The notes under the pieces were generated by a model that worked only from the letters and a program-made list of their open reading frames with translations, was not told the origin of the DNA and did not search any database. The translations under genes and the position numbers were made by a program. Below are positions 24,213 through 37,800 of a stretch of DNA of 64,000 bases, piece after piece. The stretch comes from Mycolicibacterium tusciae JS617 (GTDB lineage Bacteria; Actinomycetota; Actinomycetes; Mycobacteriales; Mycobacteriaceae), in contig NZ_KI912270.1 in the NCBI RefSeq assembly GCF_000243415.2, positions 992,001 to 1,056,000 on the forward strand. Direction: 5' to 3'. Within the stretch, counting starts at the first letter, position 1. Each line of letters starts with the position of its first letter.

Positions 24213-25367
24213 TCACCCGTAGGCAAGTAGGAGTGGGACGTTCTGTTCTGCGGTTGTCAGCGATCCATGCTGGCCGATCAACGACGATTCGAGTGGTTCG
24301 GCCGTTCGTCTCAGCAAACCCACCGATGCGCGGGCCGCTGCGACGACATCGCCGATGCGGCGCCGGGTCTCGTCGCTCACACGATCGCCGAACCACCCCG
24401 CGGCGATCGCCTCGTCGCGCGATACCACCCACGCGCGATCTGCCAGCGTCGTCCGCCACGCGGCCAACACGTCGTTCTCCGCGCCGGGGGCTATATATAT
24501 GTGTCGAGCCCGAGCCTCGCCTCCGATATCGGTCACGCCATGGGTGAGCGCGTCGTGACTGTCGATATCGACGGCGTCCTTCGGATTTATAGAGACCATC
24601 CCGTGGTCGGCCACCACCGCGAGCATCCCGCCCGGCGGCAGGTCCTCGATGACCGATTGCACCAGACAGTCGATTTGGCGCAACTGCATCAGCCACGCGG
24701 TCGATCCGGGCCCATACAGGTGCCCCATCATGTCGAGCTCACTGTGGTACGCGTAGCAGAAACCACCGGCGGCGACCGCTTCACGCACCCGCGCCGACAG
24801 ATCTCCCAGTGCATGCACTCCGATGTACCGGCCGCCCCGAAGAACCGCACGCGTCATACCGGATCCGGTGAATTCAGCACCGGAGATGACGCTGACCGCC
24901 GCCCCTGCCGCAGCGGCCCGTTCGAACGTCGTCGGCATCGGCTGCACCTGCTCGGGCGGCGCCGCATCCCGCACGTCGGCGCCCCAGGGATGCATGCGCC
25001 ACCGCAAAGTGTTCACGACGCCGACGTCGGGGAGACGGAAGGAGTAACCGACGAGACCGTGCTCGCCGGAGCGGCACCCGGTACCCAGCGCGGCGAGCCC
25101 GGCGACCGTGGTGGCCGGGAAGCCGACATGCAGCGTGTGGCCGCGTAGACCGGCCATGACGGGTGCCTCGGAGGCATATTCGTCGAGCAACTCGGCGCCC
25201 AGACCATCGATCAACAGCACGCAGGCCCCCACCACGTCGTCACGCAGCGGAATTCGGCTGTCGAAGCCCTCGACACGCATCGCCGCCAAGACCGACGGCA
25301 CCACATCGGCCAGGTGGGGGGTGTCGGGATCCAGGTGTGGCAGGTCCACGGGCCGAGCCTGCCACAT
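24213..25367 (-). CDS. Alkaline-phosphatase-superfamily nucleotide pyrophosphatase/phosphodiesterase
   Basis: A 384-residue type I phosphodiesterase/nucleotide pyrophosphatase-like enzyme. The metal and nucleophile region is VLLIDGLGAELL with VGFPATTVAGLAALGTG, where Thr is the probable nucleophile. Further metal ligands are YHSELDMMGHLYGPGS and VVADHGMV. No signal peptide is seen, so it may be cytoplasmic. The substrate is unknown. It lies 18 bp downstream of the SRPBCC gene on the same strand and may share its transcript. Confidence 0.85.
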   Translation of the reverse strand: MWQARPVDLPHLDPDTPHLADVVPSVLAAMRVEGFDSRIPLRDDVVGACVLLIDGLGAELLDEYASEAPVMAGLRGHTLHVGFPATTVAGLAALGTGCRSGEHGLVGYSFRLPDVGVVNTLRWRMHPWGADVRDAAPPEQVQPMPTTFERAAAAGAAVSVISGAEFTGSGMTRAVLRGGRYIGVHALGDLSARVREAVAAGGFCYAYHSELDMMGHLYGPGSTAWLMQLRQIDCLVQSVIEDLPPGGMLAVVADHGMVSINPKDAVDIDSHDALTHGVTDIGGEARARHIYIAPGAENDVLAAWRTTLADRAWVVSRDEAIAAGWFGDRVSDETRRRIGDVVAAARASVGLLRRTAEPLESSLIGQHGSLTTAEQNVPLLLAYG

Positions 25368-25385
25368 CCGGTGAGAGCGACGGGG

Positions 25386-25778
25386 TCAGCCGGCTTCGAG
25401 TGTCTTCTTGATCGCCGCGATGCCAGCGTCCATCATTCCGCTCACATTCCCCGCGGCGTCGTCGGGCAGCAGGTCGGTGGTCCAGACGAAGCGACTGCCG
25501 TCGGGGTGGTCGAACACCTGCGCGGCGCCGTTGTAGTACTGGAACTGCTGCCCGATGATCGCCCAGACGACGCGTCGAGCGGCGTCGTCGACCGCAACGA
25601 TGTCTTCGCGCACGACCATGTCGTTGGCGAAGGTGACAACGCGTGCATTGCCTTCCATCTTCGTGCCGACGACGAAACCGGCGGCCAGCCGCGTGTGCAG
25701 AGCGCCGACATCGCGCAACGCCTCCCACACGAGATCGGGCGGCGCGAGGATCTCAATTTCCTTCTGAATGGTGGCCAT
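25386..25778 (-). CDS. SRPBCC-family (polyketide cyclase/START-like) protein
   Basis: About 130 residues from the ATG at 25778 (MATIQKEIEI). A longer start at 25859 would overlap the divergent giant gene. The SRPBCC pattern is clear: EIEILAPPDLVWEALRDVG at the start, the central GNARVVTFANDMVVRE strands and the long C-terminal helix DAGIAAIKKTLEAG. Such proteins bind hydrophobic ligands in a deep pocket. It is divergent from the giant regulator, 79 bp apart, and so shares its control region. Confidence 0.8.
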   Translation of the reverse strand: MATIQKEIEILAPPDLVWEALRDVGALHTRLAAGFVVGTKMEGNARVVTFANDMVVREDIVAVDDAARRVVWAIIGQQFQYYNGAAQVFDHPDGSRFVWTTDLLPDDAAGNVSGMMDAGIAAIKKTLEAG

Positions 25779-25857
25779 GGGGCCATCCTGGCGCACGCCA
25801 CCGACATCTTTACCAAACCTTGACCGCGTGCGGAATCGCCCGAATGACGATGGTGTC

Positions 25858-28800
25858 ATGACTACGCTTCAACGGGTGGAGCTGGGGGTTTTGGGACCTC
25901 TTCAGGTCCGGCAGTACGGCCTGCCGGTCTCGATCCCCGGCGCCAAACCCCGCGCAATCCTCACGATGCTCGGCCTCCACGGCGATTCGGTCGTATCGGC
26001 CGACACGCTCGTCGAACTCCTCTGGGGCGATGATCCGCCGCGCACCGTCGCCAAGGCTCTGCAGACCCACATCTCGTCGCTGCGTCGCGTCCTGGGCGAC
26101 GGCTTCGTGTTGACCGCAGGCACGGGGTGGACCCTGAGCACGACCGAGGTTGATGCCACCCGGTACAAGCTGGCCGCCAAGATGGGCCGCGCCGCTGCCG
26201 CCTCTGGCGACATCAGCCAGGCGGTGGTCCATTTCGACGAGGCGCTATCGCTCTGGCGCGGCATTCCGGAACTGCCCGATGGCCCACGCGGCGTACCAGA
26301 GAAGACGCGCTGGGTCGAAGGTCACGCCGCACTGGTGGAAGACCGAGCCGATGCGCTGCTTGCGACGGGTCGCGCTGCAGAGATCATTGGCGAACTGGAG
26401 GCCGCGATCGCCGATGCGCCGCTGCGCGAGAGGCGCTGGGGACAGCTGATGCTCGCCCTTTACCGCGCGGGAAGGCAGGGTGAAGCGCTCGCTGCCTATC
26501 AACGCGCACGGTCGCTGCTCGCCGACGAGTTGGGCGTCGACCCGGGACCGAGCCTACGCCGACTGGAAGCCGCGATCGTCTCCCAGGATGATGCACTCGA
26601 AATACCTGTGTCACAGCATCTTTCGACAGTCACGAAGGCGGTGACCTTCCTGCTCACCGACATCGAGGGGTCAACCGCCGCGTGGGAGGCCCAAGCCAAC
26701 GCCATGGCGGTGGCTCTCGCACGCCACGACGAGATCGTCGAGCAGGTCGTCACGTCCCGGGGAGGGCGGCTCATCAAGACCCGCGGCGAGGGTGATGCGA
26801 CGTTCTCGGTCTTCGACCGACCGTCGGGGGCGGCCGCCGCCGCGATCGAATTGCAGGAAGCGATCCGTCACGAACCGTGGGTGCTGTCGGAGCCGATGCG
26901 CATCCGAGTGGCACTGCACAGCGGCGAGGTTGAGTTGCGCGATGGCGACTACTTCGGCCGGGCGGTGAACCGTGCCGCGCGCCTGCGCTCGTTGGCCGCC
27001 GGCGGGCAGATCCTGTGTTCGGGCGCGACGGCAGAGCTCGTCATCGACACGCTTTCGGACGACGTCCTCCTTATCGATCTGGGATCGCGTCACCTGAAGA
27101 ATCTTGCTCGCCCCGAGCATGTGTTCGAACTGCGACTGGAGACCACCGAATACCCTTCTGCGTCCACCGCCGATGCACCACCGATGGAGCGCCCCGACCT
27201 GCCTGCGGTGCTCGCCGGACCAGGGCCGTTCGTCGGGCGCGTCTCCGAACTCGAACGACTTCTCGCCGGATGGCAACTAACACTCGATGCCGGCACGAGC
27301 GCTGTGCTGATCGCCGGCGAACCCGGCGTGGGCAAGACGCGGTTGGCCGGTGAATGGACACGGCAGGCCTACGAGCAGGGAGCCGTCGTTCTTTACGGCC
27401 GCTGTGACGAGGACCTCGGCGCGCCATACCAGCCATTCGCGGAGGCGTTGCGCTCGCTGGTGCCCTGCGTCGGCGCCAACCGGCTGCGCGGGTTGCGAGG
27501 AGTCGAAGCACTTCTTGCACTGGTTCCCGGATTGACCGAGGTGCTACCAGATCTGACAGCGCCATCCCGCGCCGACGCGGACACCGAGCGCTACGCGCTG
27601 TTCGACGCCGTCGTCGCGCTGCTGGGAATCGCCTCCGCGAGTGCACCTGTCGTGCTGGTTCTCGACGATCTCCACTGGGCGGCCAAGCCGACACTGCTGC
27701 TACTGCGGCATCTTCTGCGGTTCGGAGAGCACGCCCGTGTGCAGATCGTCGGGACGTACCGCAGCACCGACCTCGACCGCTCACACCCCCTGGCGGCGAT
27801 GCTCGCCGACCTGCACCGCAGTGCTGGTTCTGGCTCCGCGAATCGCATTCAGCTCAACGGCCTCGACGAGGACGACGTCACCGCCTATGTTGCCGAAGCC
27901 GGCTACGACGACGAGGAGCTTGCCCGCGCGTTGGCGTCGGTGACGGGCGGCAATCCGTTCTTCCTGATCGAGGCCCTGCGCCACGTGGACGAAAGCGGCG
28001 GCCATTGGGATCCGAGCACCCTGCCACAGGGCGTCCGGGAAGCGGTGAGCCGCAGGCTTTCTCGGCTCCCCGCGGAAACCAACAAGGCTCTTGCGGCGGC
28101 TGCGGTCGTCGGCAGCAGGTTTGCAGTCGACCTGGTCGAGCGTGTGGTCGGCGAAGACCTCGTCGACGCATTCGACCAAGCGTCCAAGGCCGGCATCGTC
28201 ATTGAAGAACCGGGCGGTCGTTACCGGTTCAACCACGCCATCGTCCGGCAGTCGCTGCTGGCCGAGTTGGCATCGGTGCGGCGCATGCGGCTGCATCAAC
28301 GGATCGCCGCGAGCCTCGAGGTGGAGCAGGGCGCGGACGATGAACTGCTCGCCGAATTGGCTTACCACTACTTCGAATGCGCGTGGGCGGGCAACGCGGC
28401 CAAGGCTGTCGACTACTGCCGACGCGCGGCGGATCAGGCGATGGCGCGCCTGGCGTACGAAGGCGCGGCCGACCTCTACGACAAGGCATTGCACGCTCTA
28501 GACGAACTCGACGACGACTTGCCCGACCGTACCGACCTGCAAGCCGAACTCTTGGTCGCTCGTTGTGAGGCGCTGCTGGCCGCAGGTGACGTGGGCTCAG
28601 CAGGAGGCGCGGTCTCGCAGTTACAAAACGCCGCAGCCGATTCCGCGCGACTAGCGGCCTGGGGTACATGCTTCGACGGTCAGCTGTCGATGCTCACCGA
28701 CCCCGAGCGGCTGGACGAAATCGAGACCGCGTTGGGCTCGGCGGCCGAGGAACTCGCCGGCCTTGACGACGCCGCAGGGGAGGCCAAGGCTCACACGGTT

Positions 28801-31800
28801 CGGGCCGGGTGCCTTGCCCGTCTCGGCCGGATCGGCGACTGCGAAACCGCGTTGGATCAAGCGCTTACTGCGGCACGACGTGCTGGCGAGCATCGCCGAG
28901 TGAACGCCGTGCTCGCGGGCGCTCCGCTGGCGGCTCTGTGGGGACCGAACCCGGTTCCGCGCGCGGGCGGGCGTTGTCTTGACGTCGTTCGGCTGCTTCG
29001 CATCACGACGGGATCACCGGTCGTGGAGGCGACGTCGACGCGGTGCCAGGGCGTACTGGATGCATTTCGAGGGCGTGCCGCCGCGGGTCGTCAGCTGATC
29101 GACTCTGCCAGGCGCTCACTGACCGAGCTGGGCATGCGGCACGCGCTACTCGAGGTTGAGCAATTTGCAGGCATCGTCGAAATGGTGGCCGACGATCCCG
29201 CTTCCGCCGAGCCGCATCTGCGGCGGGCCTACAACGGTTTTCGCCGTATGGGCCTGGAGGCGGACACGGCCGAGACCGCTGCGTTATTAGCTCGAGCGTG
29301 TCTCGCCCTCGGCAGAGATGCCGACGCCGACGAACTATGCACGGAGAGTGAGGATCTCTCTGGCCACGCGTTGAAGGCCTCGATCGCGTGGCGGACTGTT
29401 CGGGCGCAACTGCTGGCGCGCGGCGGTGCACATGACGAGGCGCGGCGGGTGGCCGCGGAGGCTGTCACGTGGGCGGAGCGCACCGACCTTTTGGTCGATC
29501 ACGGCGATGCCTGCCTCGCGATGGCGACGGTGTTGGACATCTCTGGCGATGCCGCAGGGGCGCGTGCCGCGGCCGAGAAGGCGGTCGGCCTCTACGAGCT
29601 GAAAGGGGCTGCGGCACTTGCGGAGAAGGCGCGCCGGCTCCTTGACGGCCGCGAAGTTCCGACCGCCGCGGCTCAACCCGACATACCCGTTGTGCAATTC
29701 GACAACGCGTGCGTACGAGCGCTCGCAAGGCTCAATGACGCAGCCGCCCGCGAGGCTTGGGACGAGGCAGAGCAGCTGTTTGCTTCGGACGTCTCGGTCG
29801 AGAGTCATCGGAAGATCGTCGGCTATCCGCGAATGGACCTTCCATCAGGCGAGTACTCGTACCAGATGAGCCACTTCCTGGAAACGGGCATCGTGAAATA
29901 CCAGTTCGTTCCCATCGCGGTGCATGGCGAACGTCTTGCCCTCACACGGCTGACGGTCGGCACTGCCGACCTGAGTTCCGGGGCGCCACAGGACGAAATG
30001 CTCCAGGTAGTCGGTGTCGACGAGCAGGGTCGGATCGCACTGCAGGTCGTGTTCGACATCGAAGACTTTGACGCCGCGATGGCCGAACTCGATGCGCAGC
30101 ACGCGCGGTTGAAAGACGCGCCTGCAGGTGTGACAGAAAACGAGTGTGTGCGTGTGCTTCGTGCGCTCGACGATGCCTACGACCGAGTGGCCTGGGACGA
30201 GGTCGAGCAGCACGTGGCGGCGGTCGTGTCAGTGGAGAGCCGTCGGCGGGTCGTTGGCCAAGTTCCCCACGATCTTCCCTTCAGCGAGTGGGCAGCTGAG
30301 GCAAAGCGATTTCGCGAAATGCTGGGCGCGGTGCGGTACCGCCACGACGTTGTCGCGATTCGAGGCGAGCGTGTGGCCCTCACCTCGCTGAAGGTGGGTC
30401 CCGACGATCAGAGTCCTGGCGCGCCGCGGGACGAGTTGCTTCAGTTATACGGCCTCAACCAGGAGGGCCGGATCGCGCTGCAGATCTGGTTCGACGTCGA
30501 TGACATGGACACCGCGATGGCCGAACTCGACGCCAGGCACGCCCGGCTCGACGGACCAAATTCGCGACCAGCGCTGGACAACTCCGCGAGTCGTGTTGAT
30601 CATCAGGTCAACACGCTCGTCGCCGACAGTCGCTGGGACGACATCGCCGCCCTGTTCATCGATGACATCCGACTAGACGATCGGCGGCGGGGCCTCAGCC
30701 GAGTGGACGCCGGCCGCGGCGAAGCCATTGCAGAGTTGAAGACCATCGCCGACCTCGGGGTGACGAACATCGCCTCGGATGTCATTGCAATCCGTGGAGA
30801 GCGTCTTGTTCTGGGGCGTGTCCGGGGCGAGAGCAGCGGCAGCGAGGCATATTTCGTCGAGCTACTTCGCATCGCTGAGATCGACGCCGACGGAAGAGTT
30901 GTGGGGTACGTGGCATTCGATCTCGACGACATCGACGCTGCAGTCGCAGAACTCGATGTCCGCTACCTCGCTGGCGAGGCCGGCCCTCACTCCCACACGT
31001 GGTCAGTCATGACACATGCCTACGCCGTCCTAAACCGGCGGGGACTGCCGGCAACGACGCCGGACTGGGTGAATGTAGACCATCGCCGGGGAACATCCTT
31101 CGCGCCCGGCGACATGACTGCGTACATCTCCGCCGCGTGGGCCGATCTCGAGCAGGACCTCCGCATCCACATCGAGGCTGTGCATCGGCTCAGCGACCGT
31201 GGAGCGGTCTTGACGCAGGTGCTGAAAGGGACGACGCACGAGCGCTTCGATGCCGAGTGGCGAACGATCAACCTCTATACGGTCGACGGCGCCCTGATCG
31301 ACCGCTGCGAGCTTTTCGAGGAGACAGACCTCGACGCCGCGCTCGCACGGTTCGACGAGCTCAGCCGGCCGGCGCCACAGCTGGAGAATGCTGCAAGCCA
31401 AGTGGACAAGCGCTTTCAGGCGTGCTTCGCCGCCCGCGACTGGGACGCAATGGCCGAGATACTGTCGGACGGCACCTCCATCGAAGATCGGCGCCGAGTC
31501 GTGAACGCGGGAAATCAACATGGTCGAGATGCCGAACTCACGGTGCATGCATACGCCGCTGTCGGATCCGAGAACGTGGCATCGACCGTCGTTGCGGTCC
31601 GTGGGCAGCGCCTCGCCCTAAGCCATTACCGGTTCTCGGGAGCCGACCGACGACCCGACGCATTCCGCATCGAGTTGCTCGCGGTCGCCGAGATCGATGC
31701 CGACGAGCGGATGGCGGCAGTCGTCGTGTTCGACCCCGAAGACATCGACGCCGCCTTCGCCGAGCTCGACGCCCGATACCTTGCCGGCGAAGCCGCCGAC

Positions 31801-34800
31801 TACGCGCGCACGTGGTCGGCCATCACCCAGGGGTATGCCGCAGCCAATCGCGGCGAACTTGCGGCGACGGCGCCGGACGTGGCGAACATCGACCACCGAC
31901 GAGTCGCGATGATCGAATCAGGCGAGTTAGTCCCGTATCTCCGCAATACGTTCGACGAGTTCGCGAACATCAGGACGTACCTGGAGGCTGTACATCGGGT
32001 GACCGACCTCGGCGCGGTCGTGACCCATGTGGGTGCCGGAACCTCCAAGGAGGGCTTCGACGCCGAGTGGCGGATGATCAACGTCATCGTGGTCGACGGC
32101 GACCTGATCAGTCGCAGCGAGACGTTCGAGGAGGGCGATCTCGACGCCGCGCTCGCGAAGTTCGACGAACTCAGCCGTCCGGCGCCACGGCTGGAAAACC
32201 CGGCCAGCCAACTGTGCGAGCGCTTCCTGGCGTCGTTCGGGGACCGCGACTGGGACGTCATAGCGGACCTGTTCGCCGAAGGCTATTGCCTTGAAGATCG
32301 TCGTCGAACTGTGAATTCGGGTGTGCGACGTGGTCGGGATGATGCGATCGAAGACATGCGCGCGGCCGTCGATGTCGGGTTGTGGGCGAATCTGTCGTCG
32401 GCCGTTATTGCGACCCGGGGCGACCGGCTTGCTCTCATGCATCTTCGTGCCTCGGGCCACGACCCGGAAGCGAGCCAACTCGATGTGCTTCAGGTTATCG
32501 AGACTGACGCCGACGAACGGTTCGCAGATGTGGCGGTGCTTGACGTCGAAGACGTCAACGCCGCGATCGCTGAACTCGACGCCCGATACCTCGCCGGCGA
32601 GGCGGCGCCGCACGCTCAAACAATGTCGGTCATCACGGATGTCTACACCGCACTCAACCGGCATGAGCTGTCGCCCACAACGGCGGATTGGGTCAACATC
32701 GATCACCGCCAGGGGGCACCGTTTGCGCCCGGCGACCTCATCGCATACCTCCGTGCGTCTTGGGATCAGGTTCCGGACATGAGCTTTCGCATCGAGGCGG
32801 TACATCGGCTGAGCGAGCTCGGAGCGGTCTTCACGCAGGTGATGAAAGGGACCTCACAGGAGGGCTTCGATGCAGAGTGGCGGTTGGTTGAGATCATGAC
32901 CGTCGAAGGCGACGTGGTAAGCCGCGCCGAGATATTCGACGAGGCCGACCTCGACGCTGCGCTCGCCAAGTTCGACGCACTCAATTGTCCGATGCCGCGA
33001 CTGGAGAATGCGGCGAGCCGAGTGTCCGACCATCTCCGCGCGTCCTTCGCGGCCCGCGACTGGGCCGCGATGGGTGACTTGCTGGCCGACGACTTTCACG
33101 GCGACGACCATCGCCCGCTGGTGAATGTCGATCTGCACGGTCCAGATGCGGTGGTCGAAAGCTTCCGAGCCGGTGCCGAATTGGGCATCCCAGATGCGAC
33201 GTCAATCGTCTATGCGATCCGTGGAGAACGGCTGGTCCTCGCTCGTGTTCGATACTCCGTCAGCGACACGGAGCCCGACGCGTTCAACGTAGATCTTCTA
33301 CAGATAGTCGAGATCGACGGCGACGAGCGGATTGCGGGGATGGTCACGTTCGACATCGACGACATCGACGCCGCCTTTGCCGAGCTCGACGCTCGCTTCG
33401 TCGCTCGCGAGGCGGCCCCGCATGCGCAGACATGGTCGGTCATCGTGGGGAATGTCGCGGCCTTTAACAAGCACGAGCCCCCGGCCTGGACGCCCAACGT
33501 GGTGAACGTCGACCACCGGAGGGTGACAGCCGTCGCGCCAGGTGACAAAGCCGCGTACATCCGGGCGACATGGGACCAAACGCCGGACGTGAGGATTCAC
33601 ATCGAGGCGGCGCATCGATTGAATGACCTCGGCGCAGTCGTCACTTACCACACGAGCGGTACCTCGCTACAGGGCTTCGGGGCCGAGTGGCGTGGGATTG
33701 CCGTCTCGACGATCGACGGCGGTCGGATCAACCGTAGCGAGCTTTTCGACGAGGCAGACCTCGACGCCGCGCTTGCGCGGTTCGACGAACTCAGTCGGCC
33801 GGTGCCACGGCTGGAGAATGCGGCGAGCCAAATGTACGACCGCTTCCTAGCGCACTTCGCGGCCCATGAATGGGACGCTCTGGCAGGGATTCTCGCTGTG
33901 GACATGCTCCATGACGATCGCCGTGGATTGGGCGCCGGAATCCGATACGGCCGAGATGCTGAGATTGAAAATGTCCGGGCGACCGCGGGTCTCGGTTCGA
34001 TCAACGCAATATCGACCGTCATCGCGACCCGAGGGGAGCGCCTAGCCCTCACTCGCAATCGCTTCTCCATCGAAGAGCAAGGGGTCGACGCGTTCCAGTT
34101 GGAGGTGCTCGGCATCGTCGAGATCAACGCAGACAACATGATCGCGACGCGGGTGGGGTTTGACCTCGACGACATCGACGCTGCGTTCGAGGAACTCGAT
34201 TCACGTTATGCCGCAGGCGAAGCCGCGCCCTACGCAAACACCTGGTCGGTCATCATGGGGGCCTATGCCGCCTTCAATCGGCGCGAGCCCTTGCCAACGA
34301 CGCCGGGCTGGGTGAACGTCGACCACCGGCGCGGGACAACTGTCGCTTCCGGCGACTTGAAAGCATTTATCCGCGCCGCCTGGGACGACACGCCTGACGC
34401 ACGAATCTACATCCAGGCCGTACACCGGCTGAGTGAAATCGGTGCGGTCACAACCGGCGCATCGCAAGGGACGTCACGAGAAGGCTTCGACGCGGAGTGG
34501 CGGGAGATCGCTGTTACGACAGTCGACGACAACAAGGTCAGCCGCTCCGAACTCTTCGACGAGGCAGACCTCGATGCCGCGCGTGCCAGGTTCGACGAAC
34601 TCAGCCGGCCGGTGCCGCGGTTGGAAAACACCGCAACCAAGGTGGAAGAACGCTTCCAGGCGTACTTCGCGGCCCGCGACTGGGCTGCAATGGGCCAGGT
34701 GCTGGCCGACGAAATTTTCGCAGACGATCGTCGCCGGGTAGTGAACGCCGGTATTCGACACGGTCGAGACGCCAAAATCGCGGACATGCGGGCGACCGCC

Positions 34801-37800
34801 GACCTCGGGACCAAGAACGGGACATCGACCGTGGTCGCCATCCGCGGCCAACGTCTCGCCCTGGTGCGTATCCGCCTCTCGGGGAGAGACCATCGGCCGG
34901 ATGCTTTCCACACCGAGATGCTCGGCATCGTCGAGATCAGCGCCGATAGCCGGATGGCAATCCGCATACTTTTCGACGTCGACGACATCGATGCCGCCTT
35001 CGCGGAGCTCGATGCCCGCTACCTGGCCGGCGAAGGCGCCCCGCATGCCCGCACGTGGTCGGTAATCGCGGAGGCCTACGCCGCGTTCAACCGGCGCGAG
35101 CTCGCCGCGACGACGCCAGACTGGGTCAACATTGACCACCGTCGTGGAGCAGCATTCGCCCCCGGTGACTTCATCGCGTATATCCGAGCCGCGTGGGACG
35201 ACTCGCCTGACACAAAGAGCCATATCGCAGCGGTGCATCGACTGAGCAAGCTCGGCGCGGTCGTTACCGATGTGACGCAAGGGATCTCACAAGTGGGTTT
35301 CGACGCCGAGTGGCGGGAGATCCACTTGCTGACGGTGGATGGCGAAATGCTCAGCCGCTCCGAGCTGTTCGACGAGGCGGACCTGGACACAGCGCTCGCA
35401 AGATTCGACGAACTCAATCGGCCGATGCCACGGCTGGAGAACGCAGCGAGCCGCCTGGAAGCACGCTGCCAGGCCCTCATCACAGTCGCGGACTGGAACG
35501 CGATGGCTGGCCTGATGTCCGACGACATCTCAATCGATGATCGTCGTCGCGTGGTAAACGCTGGCCTTCGGCACGGTCGAGACGTCGTTATCGAAGATCT
35601 GCGGGTTGGTAAGGAGATCGGTCTTACTCGAGTCACCCCGACCGCGATTGCGACCCGTGGCGAGCTCCTTACGCTGCGCCATATTCACTATGGGGCCGAC
35701 GACCAACGCCCCGAGGGGGCGCAGATTGATCTTGTTCAGATCGTTGAGGTCGGTCTAGACGACCGGATCAGGTCGATCGTCCTGTTCGATATGGATGACA
35801 TCGATGATGCGTTCAAGGAACTCGAGACTCGGTACCTCACCGGGGAAGCGGCAGCTCATGCGCGAACGTGGTCCGTCATCGCGCAGACATTCGCCGCATT
35901 CAACCGACGCGAGCATTTCGCGACCGACTGGGCCTTTTTCGATCACCGACGACACACCCCCTTCGCGCCCAGCGTTCTTGCCGCATCCATGCATGCCGTG
36001 CGGGACCTCACCCCGGACCTAAAAATCTATTTGGACACCGTGCATCGGCTTAGCGATCACGGAGCGGTCGTCGCAAATACGTCGCACGGGACTTCGCCCG
36101 AAGGCTTTGACGCCGAGTGGCAGATGATTCAACTTCTTACTGTCGACGGCGACCAAATCAACCGCTGTGAGCTATTCGATGAGGCAGACCTCGACGCCGC
36201 ACTCGCGAGATTCGATGAACTCAGTTGTCCGACTGGGCGGCTCGAAAACGCGGTGAGCCGAACGTACGAGCGCTTGTTGACACATTTCGCGGCCCGCGAC
36301 TGGGCAGCCATGGCCGAAATACTAGCCCCAGACGTATTCGGCGACGATCGTCGTCGAGTCGTGAATGCTGGCGTCCAGCATGGTCGCGATGCCCTAATCG
36401 CGAGCATGCAGGCGACCGCTGAGGTCGGGGTCGAGAGCATGACGCCAACCGTCATCACGACGCGTGGGGAGCGCCTCGCCCTCACCTGCGTCCGTTCGTC
36501 TGTCCGCCGCGGTGAATTCACCGCCGACGTACTCAGCATCGTCGAGATTGACGCCGACAACCGGATCGCAGCGGGCGTCGTGTTCGACCCCGCTGACCTC
36601 GACTCTGCGTTCGAGGAGCTCGATGCGCGATACCTCGCTGGCGAAGCGGCCGATTATGCGCACACATGGTCGGTAATGGCGCAGGCCTTTGCCGCAACTA
36701 ACAGGCGCGAAATTCCCGAGTTCACACCGGACTTCGTGAGCATCGATCACCGGCGAGCAAGAGCGTTCGCGCCCGGCGACCTGACCGCATACATACGTGC
36801 CACGTGGGACCTCGCGCCGGACGTGATCGCCTACGCCGAGGCTGTGCATCGGCTGAGCAACTTTGGGGCGGTCTTCACTCAGGCGGTCAACGGGACGTCG
36901 CAACACGGGTTCGAGGCCGAATGGCGCGAGATTTGCGTTGCAACTATCGAGGGCGACCGGATCAACCGCATCGAGCTATTCGACGAGACAGACCTCGACG
37001 CCGCGCTCGCGCGCTTCGACGAACTACACGCGCACACACCGCGGTTGGAAAGCGCGGCAAACCAGGTAGTCGAGCGCTTCAACGCGTACTTTGCGAACCG
37101 CAATTGGGACGCCATGGCGGAGTTGCTGGTCGACGACTTCGCGAGCGACGACCGTCGTCGTGTGGTGAACAGCGGTGTCCGAAGAGGGCGAGGCGGCGAG
37201 ATCACAAGCTCTCAGGCGATGGCCGAGCTCGGGGGCGTGAGCATTACGTCGATCCCGATTGCGACACGGGGAAAGCACCTCGTCCTTAGTCATTTCTGTG
37301 CCTCGGCCGACGACCAACTCCAAACCGAGGGCATCGGCGTCATCGAGATCAACACCGACAACGAAATCGTGGCACGCGTCATGTTCGACCCCAATGACCT
37401 CGACGCCGCCTTCGAGGAGCTCGACGCCCGGTACCTCGCGGGTGAAGCAGCGGCGCACTCGCGTACGTGGTCAGCGCTAGCCCGTGGCTACGCTGCGATC
37501 AACCGACAAGAGCTGGCGTCGACTACGTTGAACTGGGTCAGCATCGACCACCGCCGGGGGACAGCGTTCGCGCCGGGCGACCTTGCCGCATACCTTCGTG
37601 CCGGCAGAGACCTCACTGTGCGAGCTGCGATCTACATCGAGGCGGTGCACCGGCTGACCAACCGGGGCGCTGTCGTCAGCCATAGGGTATATGCGACTTC
37701 GTACGGGGGGTTCGACGCCGAATGGCGAGAGATCATCATCGTGATGTTCGAAGGTGACCTCATTAACCGCTGCGAGCTATTCGAGGAGGCAGACCTCGAC

